The notes below the pieces were generated by a model that saw nothing but the letters and a program-made list of their open reading frames with translations, was not told the origin of the DNA and ran no database searches. Positions 9,414 through 17,800 of a DNA stretch of 27,560 nt are shown here, piece by piece. Every line of letters starts with the position of its first letter. Within the stretch, counting starts at the first letter, position 1. Position numbers and translations under genes: made by a program. The DNA is from Silene noctiflora (taxonomy: Eukaryota > Streptophyta > Magnoliopsida > Caryophyllales > Caryophyllaceae): contig VHZZ01000426.1 in assembly GCA_009801015.1 (NCBI GenBank), positions 1 to 27,560 on the forward strand. Direction: 5' to 3'.

Positions 9414-10358
9414 ATGAGTGAATTGCGATATCCAAGAGAGTCCACCTCAAAACCAATTATAGAAACACCACCCGTGTCTGGTGAGTATCCGAAAATGTCC
9501 ACCTCAAAACCAATTATAGAAACACCACCCGTGTCTGGTGAGTATCCGAAAATGTCCACCTTAAAACCAATTATAGAAACACCGCCCATGTCGGGTGAGC
9601 ACCAACGGGACATGAGTCGAGGCTCATTTGGCTCATCAAAGAGCTATGATTCCGGTCCAAACCCGGGAACTTATGTGATCCAACTGCCAAAGGATCAAAT
9701 CTTCCGTGTTCCGCCACCGGAAAATGCACAGAAGTTCAAACGCTACACAAAGAGAAACCCCAATAGAAATTGTTGTAGAACTTGCATTTGCTACATCATT
9801 TCTACTATTCTCCTTCTAATTGTTCTCCTAGGTATTACCTTTGGTATTCTTTACCTTATTTACCGCCCGAAAATTCCTACATACACTATTAACGGTATTC
9901 ATGTTAAAGGCGTAAACTTGACCGCGGCAAAAGTTACCGCGACTACTATCACCCCGGTTTTTAACATCACGGTAAAAACTGACAACCGGAATGGTAAAAT
10001 AAGCATTTATTATGAACAGGGGAGTAAAATTAATATTTACCGTGATGGGGTAAATTTTTGTGACGGAGAATTACCGGCATTTTACCAACCTCCAAAAAGC
10101 GTGACGGTGTTTTCTACGGAGTTAAGCGGGTCCGGGATTGTGTTGTCCAAGTCAGCACTGGAGAAGTTGTTAAACCAACAGAAAAACGGTAAAGTGCCGT
10201 TAGAGATGGACGTTAAGGTTCCGGTTAGGATTAAGCTTGGTTCGGTTAAATTTTGGACGATGACCGTTAAAGTCAAGTGTGACGTGACGGTAAACGCGTT
10301 AACGGAGAAGTCTAAGGTTGTTTCTCAGAAATGTAAAGTCCGCTTTACACCTTGGTGA
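9414..10358 (+). CDS. NHL13: NDR1/HIN1-like (NHL13-type) LEA_2 membrane protein
   Basis: Intronless, 314 aa. Relatives of NDR1/HIN1 sit in the plasma membrane with a short cytosolic N terminus and an outer LEA_2 domain, and several act in pathogen responses. Visible order: disordered Pro-rich N terminus with three ~19-residue repeats (10-67); the subfamily signature YVIQLPKDQIFRVPPPENA (87-105); a basic stretch; a Cys cluster (C120, C121, C124, C126) that may be palmitoylated; a transmembrane helix at about 125-149; YRPKIPTY (150-157); and the LEA_2 beta domain to the C-terminal FTPW. N-glycosylation sequons are NLT (168) and NIT (184). The usual NPN-K-I-YY motif appears as TDNRNGKISIYY. The ATG is the first in frame. 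A polyadenylation signal follows at 10526. Family assignment is firm; orthology to NHL13 rather than a close paralogue is less so. Confidence 0.9.
   Translation: MSELRYPRESTSKPIIETPPVSGEYPKMSTSKPIIETPPVSGEYPKMSTLKPIIETPPMSGEHQRDMSRGSFGSSKSYDSGPNPGTYVIQLPKDQIFRVPPPENAQKFKRYTKRNPNRNCCRTCICYIISTILLLIVLLGITFGILYLIYRPKIPTYTINGIHVKGVNLTAAKVTATTITPVFNITVKTDNRNGKISIYYEQGSKINIYRDGVNFCDGELPAFYQPPKSVTVFSTELSGSGIVLSKSALEKLLNQQKNGKVPLEMDVKVPVRIKLGSVKFWTMTVKVKCDVTVNALTEKSKVVSQKCKVRFTPW
9441..9611 (+). repeat. 57-bp coding minisatellite, three copies
   Basis: Units start at 9441, 9498 and 9555. The first two are identical base for base (57 bp = 19 codons, core KPIIETPPVSGEYPKM). The third differs at several sites (TCA to TTA, GTG to ATG, and a divergent tail) and runs into GEHQRDMSRGSF. 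Because the period is a multiple of three, the array lengthens the N terminus without breaking the frame. Confidence 0.95.
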
Positions 10359-10525
10359 TAGTGGCCCCTAAGAATTTCGGTGAGGCATGGAAACATTTTG
10401 ATGTGGACGCGATTGTGAACGATGACGTTTGGAGGAGACGAGGTCAGATTGTAGTAAACATTGTATTTATTCTTTGGTCTTTGTTTGTGACAGCTTCGTT
10501 TTCAAAATTTCTTGGTCAAGTAAGC

Positions 10526-10531
10526 AATAAA
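10526..10531 (+). terminator. AATAAA polyadenylation signal for NHL gene
   Basis: A canonical AATAAA lies 168 bp after the NHL stop codon in an AT-rich context, with further TGTGTT and TTGTAATTG U-rich elements downstream to ~10675. This fits a plant near-upstream element. Confidence 0.45.
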
Positions 10532-10703
10532 AGAGAGAATTAAGGTTTATAATTTTCGTAACGAAGACGGAGTTTTGTAAGGTTTATACTTTGTATGCAC
10601 AATTATATATGACAGATGATGAATTTCCTGTGTTATGAAATGTTGATATTTATTGTAATTGTAATTGTAATTGTTTGGTTTATTGCAGAAGTTTCAATGT
10701 TCA

Positions 10704-11080
10704 TCATGTAATCACTCTATTTCTGTTGTTTCGGGGAAATGATCCGATTTCCTCAAAAAATCGTTCACCAGTAATGCGATCAACTGCATAGACATGGTAC
10801 GAAACAGAGAAACCTTTGTCGATTTATTCAAGGTTGTGTCATGGTACGAAAAGTCTACTGACTTAAAAGCTATCCCGGCACAACCAGGTGGGTAACTGCA
10901 TTCGCATTGAGCAATATCTACATCACTGGCTGTCTACTGGGAACTGGCACCTTCCTTGCTAATTTGACGACTTCACCGTATGAAGCTCAGTCGCTCAACC
11001 TTGCAGAACATGATGAACAATCCGTTGACAGATACGCTCCCTCGAATTGCAAGTCTCTGTTTCTAATCTATCAACGTTTA
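10704..11080 (-). other. Coding-like remnant, minus strand, unrecognised
   Basis: Between the NHL 3' end and the next transposon the base composition looks coding. On the minus strand, 10823-10704 reads 39 sense codons including YHVYAVDRITGERFFEEIGS before a stop. An overlapping frame is open for about 70 codons from about 10920, containing QCECSYPPGCAGIAF. Stops interrupt both upstream. This could be the terminal part of a decayed gene or an exon of an unannotated one. I do not recognise a family. The rest of 10540-11136 shows nothing. Confidence 0.25.
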
Positions 11081-11136
11081 ATGACTTTTCATACACTGCA
11101 TATGTCTTTACAAATTAGCTTACAGAATCAAAATTA

Positions 11137-11948
11137 CTAAAGATCGCTCCTAAATTACTCATCTCGCCCCTAAAATTTGTTTTTTCTTCCAATTTTGCCC
11201 TTGCTAGAAAACATTTAGTTAAATAATACTTTATGTATTTTATTAAAACCGTGTCATAAATTTGAGACCGTCTCGGTTTTCAAAATTGTTATCGTTTCGT
11301 TTGTAGATAAAATACGTATACCGAGACGATAAGATATTTAGATTACTTGAAATCCTATTCTCTCGATATCCGAAAACGTTTTAGCATATTTTATTTTATT
11401 TCCTTAAATTATATTCGTAGTTGAAGTTTACGATAAAGACGCTGCAATAACGTAAATATAATCGTAAAATAATTTTGAAAATATTTAATTTATGTTGAAG
11501 TAATGTCGGAATATGCGCGAAATTTGTAAACGGAGGCGGTTTCATGTGAAATACAAGAAACTGGCCAGGCAGTTTCATGTGAAATAGAAGAAACTGGCCT
11601 GGCAGTTTCATGTAATTCACATGAAACTGTCTGGTCAGTTTCGTGTAATTCACACGAAATTCCTTTTTTTTTTTACAAAAAAAATTTAATTTTTTTTTTT
11701 TTTCGTTTTTAATAATTAGGAAACTGTCGAAGTTTTTAATTCACGCGGTAATATTTTTTGGATTTTGATGTTTCGAAGTTTTAATAAATTTTGAAATTCA
11801 AACGGTGATACGGTTTTCGAAACGGTTTTGAAGCGGTTTAAATATAATACGAAAACTAAAGTTCAAATAACAAATAACCAAATTAATTAAACAAGGGCAA
11901 AAAGGTAATATTTAGGGGCGAGTGAGTAAAGTTAGGGACGATCTTTAG
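11137..11948. mobile_element. TIR element, ~0.8 kb, superfamily uncertain
   Basis: The left end from 11137 (CTAAAGATCGCTCCTAAATT, then CTCGCCCCTAAA and TTTTGCCCTTG) is mirrored at 11890-11948 (inverse: CTAAAGATCGTCCCTAACTT, then CTCGCCCCTAAA and TTTTTGCCCTTG). TIRs are roughly 60 bp. No clean target duplication was found. AATCA occurs near both borders (11127 and 11957) but is not convincing. The interior has no transposase. It contains a palindromic minisatellite (11536-11663) and long A/T runs. The long-ish TIRs suggest a MULE derivative. Confidence 0.6.
11536..11663. repeat. ~32-bp palindromic minisatellite, four copies
   Basis: Units start near 11536, 11569, 11602 and 11634, each beginning G(C/T)(A/G)GTTTC(A/G)TGT. 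Unit 3 contains AGTTTCATGT and ACATGAAACT around a 5-base spacer, a 10-bp perfect stem. Unit 4 has GTTTCGTGT and ACACGAAAT, with paired changes that keep the stem. Units 1 and 2 have a shorter TTTCATGTGAAA palindrome. It may fold into a row of hairpins. Confidence 0.8.
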
Positions 11949-11985
11949 CAAACCCCAATCATATTCGTCCCTTACTACTGATGTA

Positions 11986-12176
11986 CTCCCTCCTATTCAC
12001 CATTTTCTTCCCTATTTCCTTAAACGGATTATTCAAGTTTTCTTCTCTATTTTCTTTTTTGGGTGGATTTGTGTGGTCTAAATTCAATAACATGTGGGGT
12101 AGTGTGTTTTGTGTGATCTAAATTCAATTTCTTATTTCTCATGCACAAAGAAAAGAGGAAGAAAATGGCAAATAGG
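11986..12176. mobile_element. Stowaway-like MITE, copy 3, right end lost
   Basis: After TA (11984-11985) it runs CTCCCTCCTATTCACCATTTT and follows copy 1 (301-497) closely through GTGTGGTCT, ATGTGGGGTAGTGTGTTTTG and AAAGAAAAGAGGAAGAAAA. It stops matching after GGCAAATAG, so the final AAGGGAG and the outer TA are missing or diverged. It lies only ~37 bp beyond the TIR element ending at 11948. Confidence 0.72.
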
Positions 12177-12297
12177 ATAAACTATGTTCAGAAAGTCATA
12201 ACAAGTTAGAAATTTTTGGATTTACAAGGAAGTTTGAAGTTTCAACTATGTCTCTAATGTCCTCTTTTGACTACTCGCTTATACACTCACTTGTAGA

Positions 12298-12580
12298 GTT
12301 GTAGAATTGTTGGAATATAAAATCGATCTTATTGGGACTCCAACCATTAGCTTAAATTTTTCACAAATTCTCCCTTGTGACGGAGGTACCTGTCGCAAGC
12401 TTGTGACGGGTACCACTTTGTCTCACAAAAGACCCATGAGAGGAGAGAGGAAAGCAAGTGGGGGGCGCCCCCACCTTTTGCTTTATTCGTTTTGTGAGAC
12501 AAAATACCCGTCGCAAAGATTTGACCCATCGCAAGGGAGATCTTCCGTAAATTTTTAGTTGAGATGGGTTTTTGTCAAGT
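12298..12580 (+). mobile_element. LTR-retrotransposon-like fragment interrupted by a MULE MITE
   Basis: Around TTATTGGGACTCCAACCATT (12329-12348) and, after the MITE, AGTTGAGATGGTT-like sequence (12557-12571), the text resembles the 3' part of plant Copia-type LTRs that precede a tRNA-Met primer site. No primer-binding site, polypurine tract or partner LTR is present, so it would be a small remnant. The identification comes from remembered resemblance only. Confidence 0.35.
12362..12547. mobile_element. Small MULE-type MITE (186 bp) with 9-bp TSD
   Basis: TAAATTTTT flanks both sides exactly (12353-12361 and 12548-12556), the 9-bp size made by Mutator-like elements. The ends form an imperfect inverted repeat of ~75 bp: CTCCCTTGTGACGG, then GTGACGGGTACC and TTTGTCTCACAAAA on the left, mirrored by CTCCCTTGCGATGG, GCGACGGGTA and TTTTGTCTCACAAAA on the right. 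The middle is GGGGGCGCCCCC-like and GC-rich. It has no coding capacity, and the whole element is nearly a hairpin. Confidence 0.82.
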
Positions 12581-12581
12581 A

Positions 12582-12833
12582 TTTCTTTCTTGTGCTAGTG
12601 AGTCCGACTTTTTATCAGGTGGGAATGAGGTAAATTTACAAACATGTGGTATAGGTTTGATAACTTGCAAATCACGCATACCAAACTTTGATTCAACCAA
12701 GTCTACCGTGATTATCGATGGCAATTGTCAATTGAGGCCGAAACCAAATCGACTCAAAGGGTCTTTATGAGATCTTCGTTTGAAAAAAGATTCATCGCTC
12801 TATGAATTTTTAAGTCATAGCCAGGAGTTATGA
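12582..12833 (+). pseudogene. Decayed coding block in copy A, unrecognised
   Basis: The frame reads VFLSCASESDFLSGGNEVN and on through CQLRPKPNRLKGSL, a TGA stop at 12768-12770, then DLRLKKDSSLYEFLSHSQEL and a final TGA at 12831. Codon-level agreement with copy B over ~60 residues suggests it derives from a real exon. The sister copy has TGT (Cys) at the inner stop. I do not recognise the family. It may be a piece of host or retroelement coding sequence carried by the duplication. Confidence 0.4.
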
Positions 12834-13312
12834 ACACTCAATTTTTTTTGTTGCGCAAAATAAGAGACATAACTTGGAAAACGAAATAGCGAATAAATAC
12901 AAGTAAAAGTAGTATTGACCCGACCTGACCCGACAGAACCCAGAAGATTAACAACCTGAAACTGATCCGACCGAATCGGACACGATACCCCATACGACCT
13001 GATCAGTGACCTGGTCCCAATCCCGAACCCAGCCGATATGAACGAAGTAGTTATACTAAATAATGGTCGAAAACTAAATTTAATGGTAACAAATTGAATT
13101 AATATGCTAAAATAAACCCAATAATGACTCGACCCCCCAGTACATCAATTTGACCTGAAATAACCTCATCCGAACTCAACTCAACCTGAAACAGCAGAAT
13201 ATGGCCCGACCCGGCTTAACTTGATCATCCGAACCCGAACCGACTGATGATCCAACTATCACCTCTAAATATAAGTGAGAAAGAACTATACTCCACATGT
13301 TATAATACAAAG

Positions 13313-13547
13313 TAGAGGTGGCCAAACATTTGGGTTGGCCCGACTCGGGGAGAGTCGAGCTTTGCTAGGGGGATTCGGAAGGACACAACCCGGTCCTGTT
13401 AAAGGTGGACCCAAAACCGGCTTGATCCAGGTCGAGGGTGAGTATGGCAGGTTCGATTAGGGCTTGACCCTCGTTTATGGCCGGTCGGGGCGGACGGGTA
13501 AAAATGAATTCAAGGGGCAGGTCGACCCTAATGTTTGACCAGGGCTA
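13313..13547. mobile_element. hAT-like GGGTC-rich MITE in copy A
   Basis: It starts TAGAGGTGGCCAAACATTTG and ends with the inverse TAGCCCTGGTCAAACATTAG: 23 bp with a handful of mismatches and the TAG..TGG.CAA pattern of plant hAT TIRs. GGGTC/CCGAC words fill the inside. The flanks (ATACAAAG and CGATGAAC) do not match, so either the target duplication has decayed or the element was already embedded when the region was rearranged. Confidence 0.65.
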
Positions 13548-13671
13548 CGATGAACCCGTTATCTTTCCCGCGTCTAAAACCCAATCATCGAGAGACTGTC
13601 TCACCCAATAATTTCGACAAGTCCACATCGCAAAGCAATCTATTTGACTACTCACTTGTAGTATTTCTTTC

Positions 13672-13913
13672 TCGTGCTAGTAAGTCGACTTTTTACCAGG
13701 TGGGCATGAGGTAAATTTACAAACATGTGTTATAGGTTGATAACTTGCAAATCACGCTTACCAAACTTTGATTCAACGAAGCCTATTGTGGTTATCGATG
13801 GCAAATGTCAATTGAGGCCGAAACCGAATCGACTCAAAGGGTCTTTATGTGATCTTCGTTTGAAAAAAGATTTATCGCTCTATGAATTTCTAAGTCATAG
13901 CCAAGAGTTATAA
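13672..13913 (+). pseudogene. Decayed coding block in copy B
   Basis: Homologous to 12582-12833. It has single-base losses near AGTCGAC (13684) and GGTTGAT (13735) relative to copy A, which shift the frame upstream of LITCKSRLPNFDSTK. From there it reads without stop through GSLCDLRLKKDLSLYEFLSH to TAA at 13911. Copy A keeps the upstream frame but has a premature stop where this copy has Cys, so neither copy is intact. Confidence 0.4.
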
Positions 13914-14385
13914 ACACTCAACTTTTTGTTGTTGCGCAAAATAAGAGACATAATTTGGAAAACGAAAGATATAAGTAAAATTATTCATGACTCGACAAAA
14001 CCCGGAAAATTAACAACCTGAAACTGATCCGACTGAATCGGACCCCGACATCCCATGCGACCTGATCAGTGACCTGATCCCGATCCCGAACCCAACCGAT
14101 ATGAACAAAGTAGTTATACCAAATAATGGTCGAAAACTAAATTTAATGGTAATAAATTAAATTAATGTGCTAAAATACTTAGACAACTAGACTCAATAAT
14201 GACTCGAGCCCCAGTACATCAATTGACCTGAAATAACCTCATTCGAACTCAACTTGACCTTGGCAGAATATGACCCGATTCGGTTTAACTTGATCGTCCG
14301 ACCCAAACCGACTGATGATCCAACTATCACCTCTAAATATAAGTGAGAAAGAACTATACTCCATATATTATTTACTAGTACAAAG

Positions 14386-14599
14386 AAGAGGTGGCCAAAC
14401 ATCCGGGCCGACCCGACTCGGGGAGAGCCAAGGGGGATTCGGAAGGACACCCGACCCTGCTAGAGGTGGACCCAAAACAGGCTCGATCCAGGTCAAGGGT
14501 GAGTATGGCATGTTCGATTAGGGCCTGACCCTCGTTTTTGGCCGGTCAGGTAAAAATAAATTCAAGGGGCGGGTCAACCCTAATGTTTGACCAGAGCTA
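14386..14599. mobile_element. hAT-like GGGTC-rich MITE in copy B
   Basis: Sister of 13313-13547, brought here by the tandem duplication. It starts AAGAGGTGGCCAAACATCCG, with the first T changed to A, and ends ATGTTTGACCAGAGCTA. It is 21 bp shorter through internal deletions. Flanks are GTACAAAG and CGACGAAC, which are the diverged versions of copy A's flanks and confirm that it was duplicated in place rather than inserted independently. Confidence 0.6.
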
Positions 14600-14755
14600 C
14601 GACGAACCCGTTATATTTTCCGAGCCTAAAACCCAATCATCGAGAGACCGTCTCATCAAATAATTTCGACAAGTCCAAATCGCAAAGCAATCGTATTTGA
14701 TAACGTAATATCAGCCTCAACTGCGTTAAAAAGACGGCCATTTAACTGATAGTAC

Positions 14756-14763
14756 TATAAAAA
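14756..14763 (+). promoter_or_regulatory. RanBP1 TATA-like box
   Basis: TATAAAAA lies 109 bp before the RanBP1 ATG. An AAAACCCTC telo-box-like word follows at about 14776-14785. The leader is CT-rich (CTCATCTCTTCCTC, TCTATCTCCTCCAG), common for housekeeping plant genes. The transcription start would be expected near 14790. Confidence 0.5.
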
Positions 14764-14864
14764 TCGGCAATAACAAAACCCTCAAAAACACACACTCGCC
14801 TCATCTCTTCCTCTTTCTATCTCCTCCAGCGCAGAAATTCAAAAAGCTTCAACTTCCAACAAAA

Positions 14865-17800
14865 ATGGCAGATCTAGCAACTAAAGAGAGAGAAGAAGAA
14901 GAGAACGAGAATGTAACTGCTGAAGATGAAGATACTGGTGCTCAAATTGCTCCTATTGTTAAACTTGAAGAAGTTGCTGTTACTACTGGTGAAGAAGACG
15001 AAGATCCTCTTCTCGATCTGTATATTTTCGATCTCTTTTACTCTTTTGTTCTATTATTTTTGATTGATTATTTTACTGTTTTATGTTTTTGATTTTGTTT
15101 AGTATCATCGGATTATTTACGATTTTTAGGTTTTTGTGATGAATAATTGATGAATCTACTGTTTGTTTCGCTTTTGACTAGTTCGTATTGGAATTTTGTG
15201 ATTTATGTTATTGATTATCGATGCATCAATTGGTTTTGCTTTTGATTTGTTTAGTATCGCAAAATTTGCGGTTTTAGGGTTTTTTGATGAATTATCGATG
15301 AATCTACTGTTCGTTTTGCTTTTGATTAGTTAGTTTCGGGTTATGTTGTTGATTATTGATGCATCTACTGTTTTTATGCTTTTAATTTGTTTAGCATCGG
15401 TTTATTTTTAAGATTTTTAGGGTTTTGTGATGAATTATCTAGGTTAAACTTCTGTTGTCGGTAAATCTACTGTTTTGTTTTGCTTTTGATTAGTTCGTAT
15501 CAGATTTTGCAATGTTTTTGTGATTTATGTTACTTGATTATTGATACGTCTACTATTTTATGCTTTTGATTTGTTTAGTGTCCGATTAGCATCGGATTTT
15601 TATGATATTTAGGGTTTGTGATGAGTTTTCATGCTCAATCATCTTATATCAATAAATGTACTGTTATTTTGCTTTTGATTAGTTCGTAAAATATCATGAT
15701 AGGATCTGCACATGTGAATTGAACCTGTTGAACTCTATTAAGTGTCTTTGTCCTGCTAGGGTTTGTTAATTCGATCTTAATCAGAGCTTTTAAATCTTAT
15801 ATTATGTAGGAAATCGAAGCTTTACAGATTTGATAAAGAAGGAAACCAATGGAAAGAGAGAGGTTCAGGAACTGTGAAGTTCCTCAAGCATAAGGAGACT
15901 GGCAAAGTTCGTCTCGTCATGCGCCAGTCGAAAACTCTCAAAATCTGTGCTAATCACCTGAGTATGTTGCATAACTTCAACCTATAGAATCATAAATCTT
16001 CTGTTTTTATTATGGTTAAGATCAAGTGTTAAGGTGCTGTAATTTGGATCTTTGCAGTTATTGCGGGAATGACTGTTCAGGAGCATGCTGGGAATGAGAA
16101 GTCATGTGTGTGGCACGCTAGTGATTTTGCCGATAAAGAGTTGAAGGATGAGATGTTTTGCATCCGCTTTGCAACTATTGAGAGTGAGTTATTTTGACTG
16201 ATTTGTTTATTAATTTCTCTATGCTATTGTTTACATAAGGTCTTTGAGCTTGAGAACTTGTTTTTCCTACAGTAAGATTATGCTTTCTTTTATTATCTCG
16301 AACTATCACTTGATGTGATGTTTAGACACTGCCTTTGACATTGATTATTACTAAGGGACCGCTGATGGGGGTTATTATCAGGGGGAGTAATAGAGCTCAA
16401 TTGAAGTAGAAAATGAAGGCGAGTAGTGGTGGGTGAAGGTTGAAATGTGGAAAATAGACTAATCCATATGTCTTCACGGGGAGAATAATTACAGAATTCA
16501 TTACCCTTGTATGTTGGTAATTGTTCCTCACTCATCTCCATTTCCACCCTCCATTACTGCCTCTAGCCCCCTATCTCCTTTTTTTCATCTTTAGCTCTAT
16601 TACTTTCTAGTAATTACTCCCATCCCAAGCGACCCCTAAAAGCTTTCTGATATTGCTTTGATACTAATCAGTGATTCATTGAACTTTGGCTAATGAATCA
16701 ATGTACTATTATTTTGTTTCTTTCTACTGTGGTGTTTGAAATTTCTCAGTCTAGACAATATTGTGACATAAGGACTACTGTTTTGACCTACATTTAAAAT
16801 AAAATGATTTTTTCTGCTGGCTACTATGCTTTCAACTTTTCATTTTGTGTCATTATTGGTGGCGTGAGTGTACCAGCAGGGGTCTTATTATTCCAACGGT
16901 GTTAATTGTGTTTCTTTTTGTTTTTTCTACCCTTGTAGCTTATTTATGTATACCTTTGTGTGATCTGTTGTCTTTGTCCGAGTGTCTTAATTGTTTGTCA
17001 TTTAAAGGCGGATAAAGTTGTGTTGGTGATTTGTGTTTTTCTGCCTCAAAAGCTCCGTATATTCAAATGACCGCTTTCAGTGATTGTTAATTGTAAATAG
17101 CCGTCTGCCTGCAAGCCCTGCATATTCTAAATAGGCCTATCAAAACCAACATTTTGTTGTTTGTTTAGACTTTAATATATTAGCAGACTGAGTACATAAT
17201 ATGGATGGAAGTTCACCCTATGTCAAATTGTTTTGGGCCTGGTTAGTTTTTAAAGTAATATTATATTCTCTCATCACATGCAAAAAATGGCTTAGATTAA
17301 CTTAATCATGCCGAGTCTTCCTGTGTGTTAATAATCTCAAAAGGACATTTGCCAAACATGCTGTTCTTCATTTCGTTGCCAACTAATTTCGGAAACTAGC
17401 AGGTAGTAACGATTGTATATTGAATTACCCCGAGATATTGACAAGTGATGCAATTGATGGGATCCCTTGTGGCATTGGGGTATTTGTTGTTGGGAGTAAA
17501 TATGAGCAATTGATCTAATTATAAATAAATATAATTAATCGTAGGTATTGCAATTATCAGTGATATATTAAAGGACTTATCTAGGCTGCCAATATCTGCG
17601 AGTCGGAAATGATTATGTGTTGCTAACACAAGGGTAAAGTTGCGTTAGCCCTTGAGGCATTGGGGTAATGTTGGGCTAAATATGAGCAATTTAGTCTACG
17701 AAAATAATTAATCTGAGGTATTGCTATTGGCAATGATATATTAGAGAACTTGTCGAGGCTGCAATATCTGTGTCATCTATCTTCCTATTGTTTTGTATTC

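Larger units (their letters stand above)
12580..13641. repeat. ~1-kb tandem duplication, copy A
   Basis: From TATTTCTTTC(T/C)TGTGCTAGT to CGACAAGTCCACATCGCAAAGC the whole segment recurs in the same order at 13662-14692 with scattered substitutions and small indels. Internal order: an ~80-codon decayed coding block, a CCCGAC-rich stretch ending CACCTCTA at 13267, and a 235-bp hAT-like MITE. An ancestor of the left flank (TTTGACTACTC..ACTTGTAG, 12263-12297) also precedes copy B, so the duplicated unit may once have begun further left. Confidence 0.9.
13662..14692. repeat. ~1-kb tandem duplication, copy B
   Basis: Direct repeat of 12580-13641 in the same orientation, separated by ~20 bp. It lacks the LTR-like fragment and MULE MITE that precede copy A: ACTTGTAG joins directly to TATTTCTTTC at 13655-13665. 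Its end is only about 64 bp from the RanBP1 TATA-like box at 14756 and ~173 bp from the RanBP1 ATG. Confidence 0.9.

Noticed and set aside
9389..9613. Minus-strand repetitive ORF with GGVSIIGF units
   Set aside because: Antisense shadow of the NHL minisatellite.
11536..11663. CRISPR-like array
   Set aside because: Plant nuclear context; units are contiguous with no unique spacers, so this is a minisatellite.
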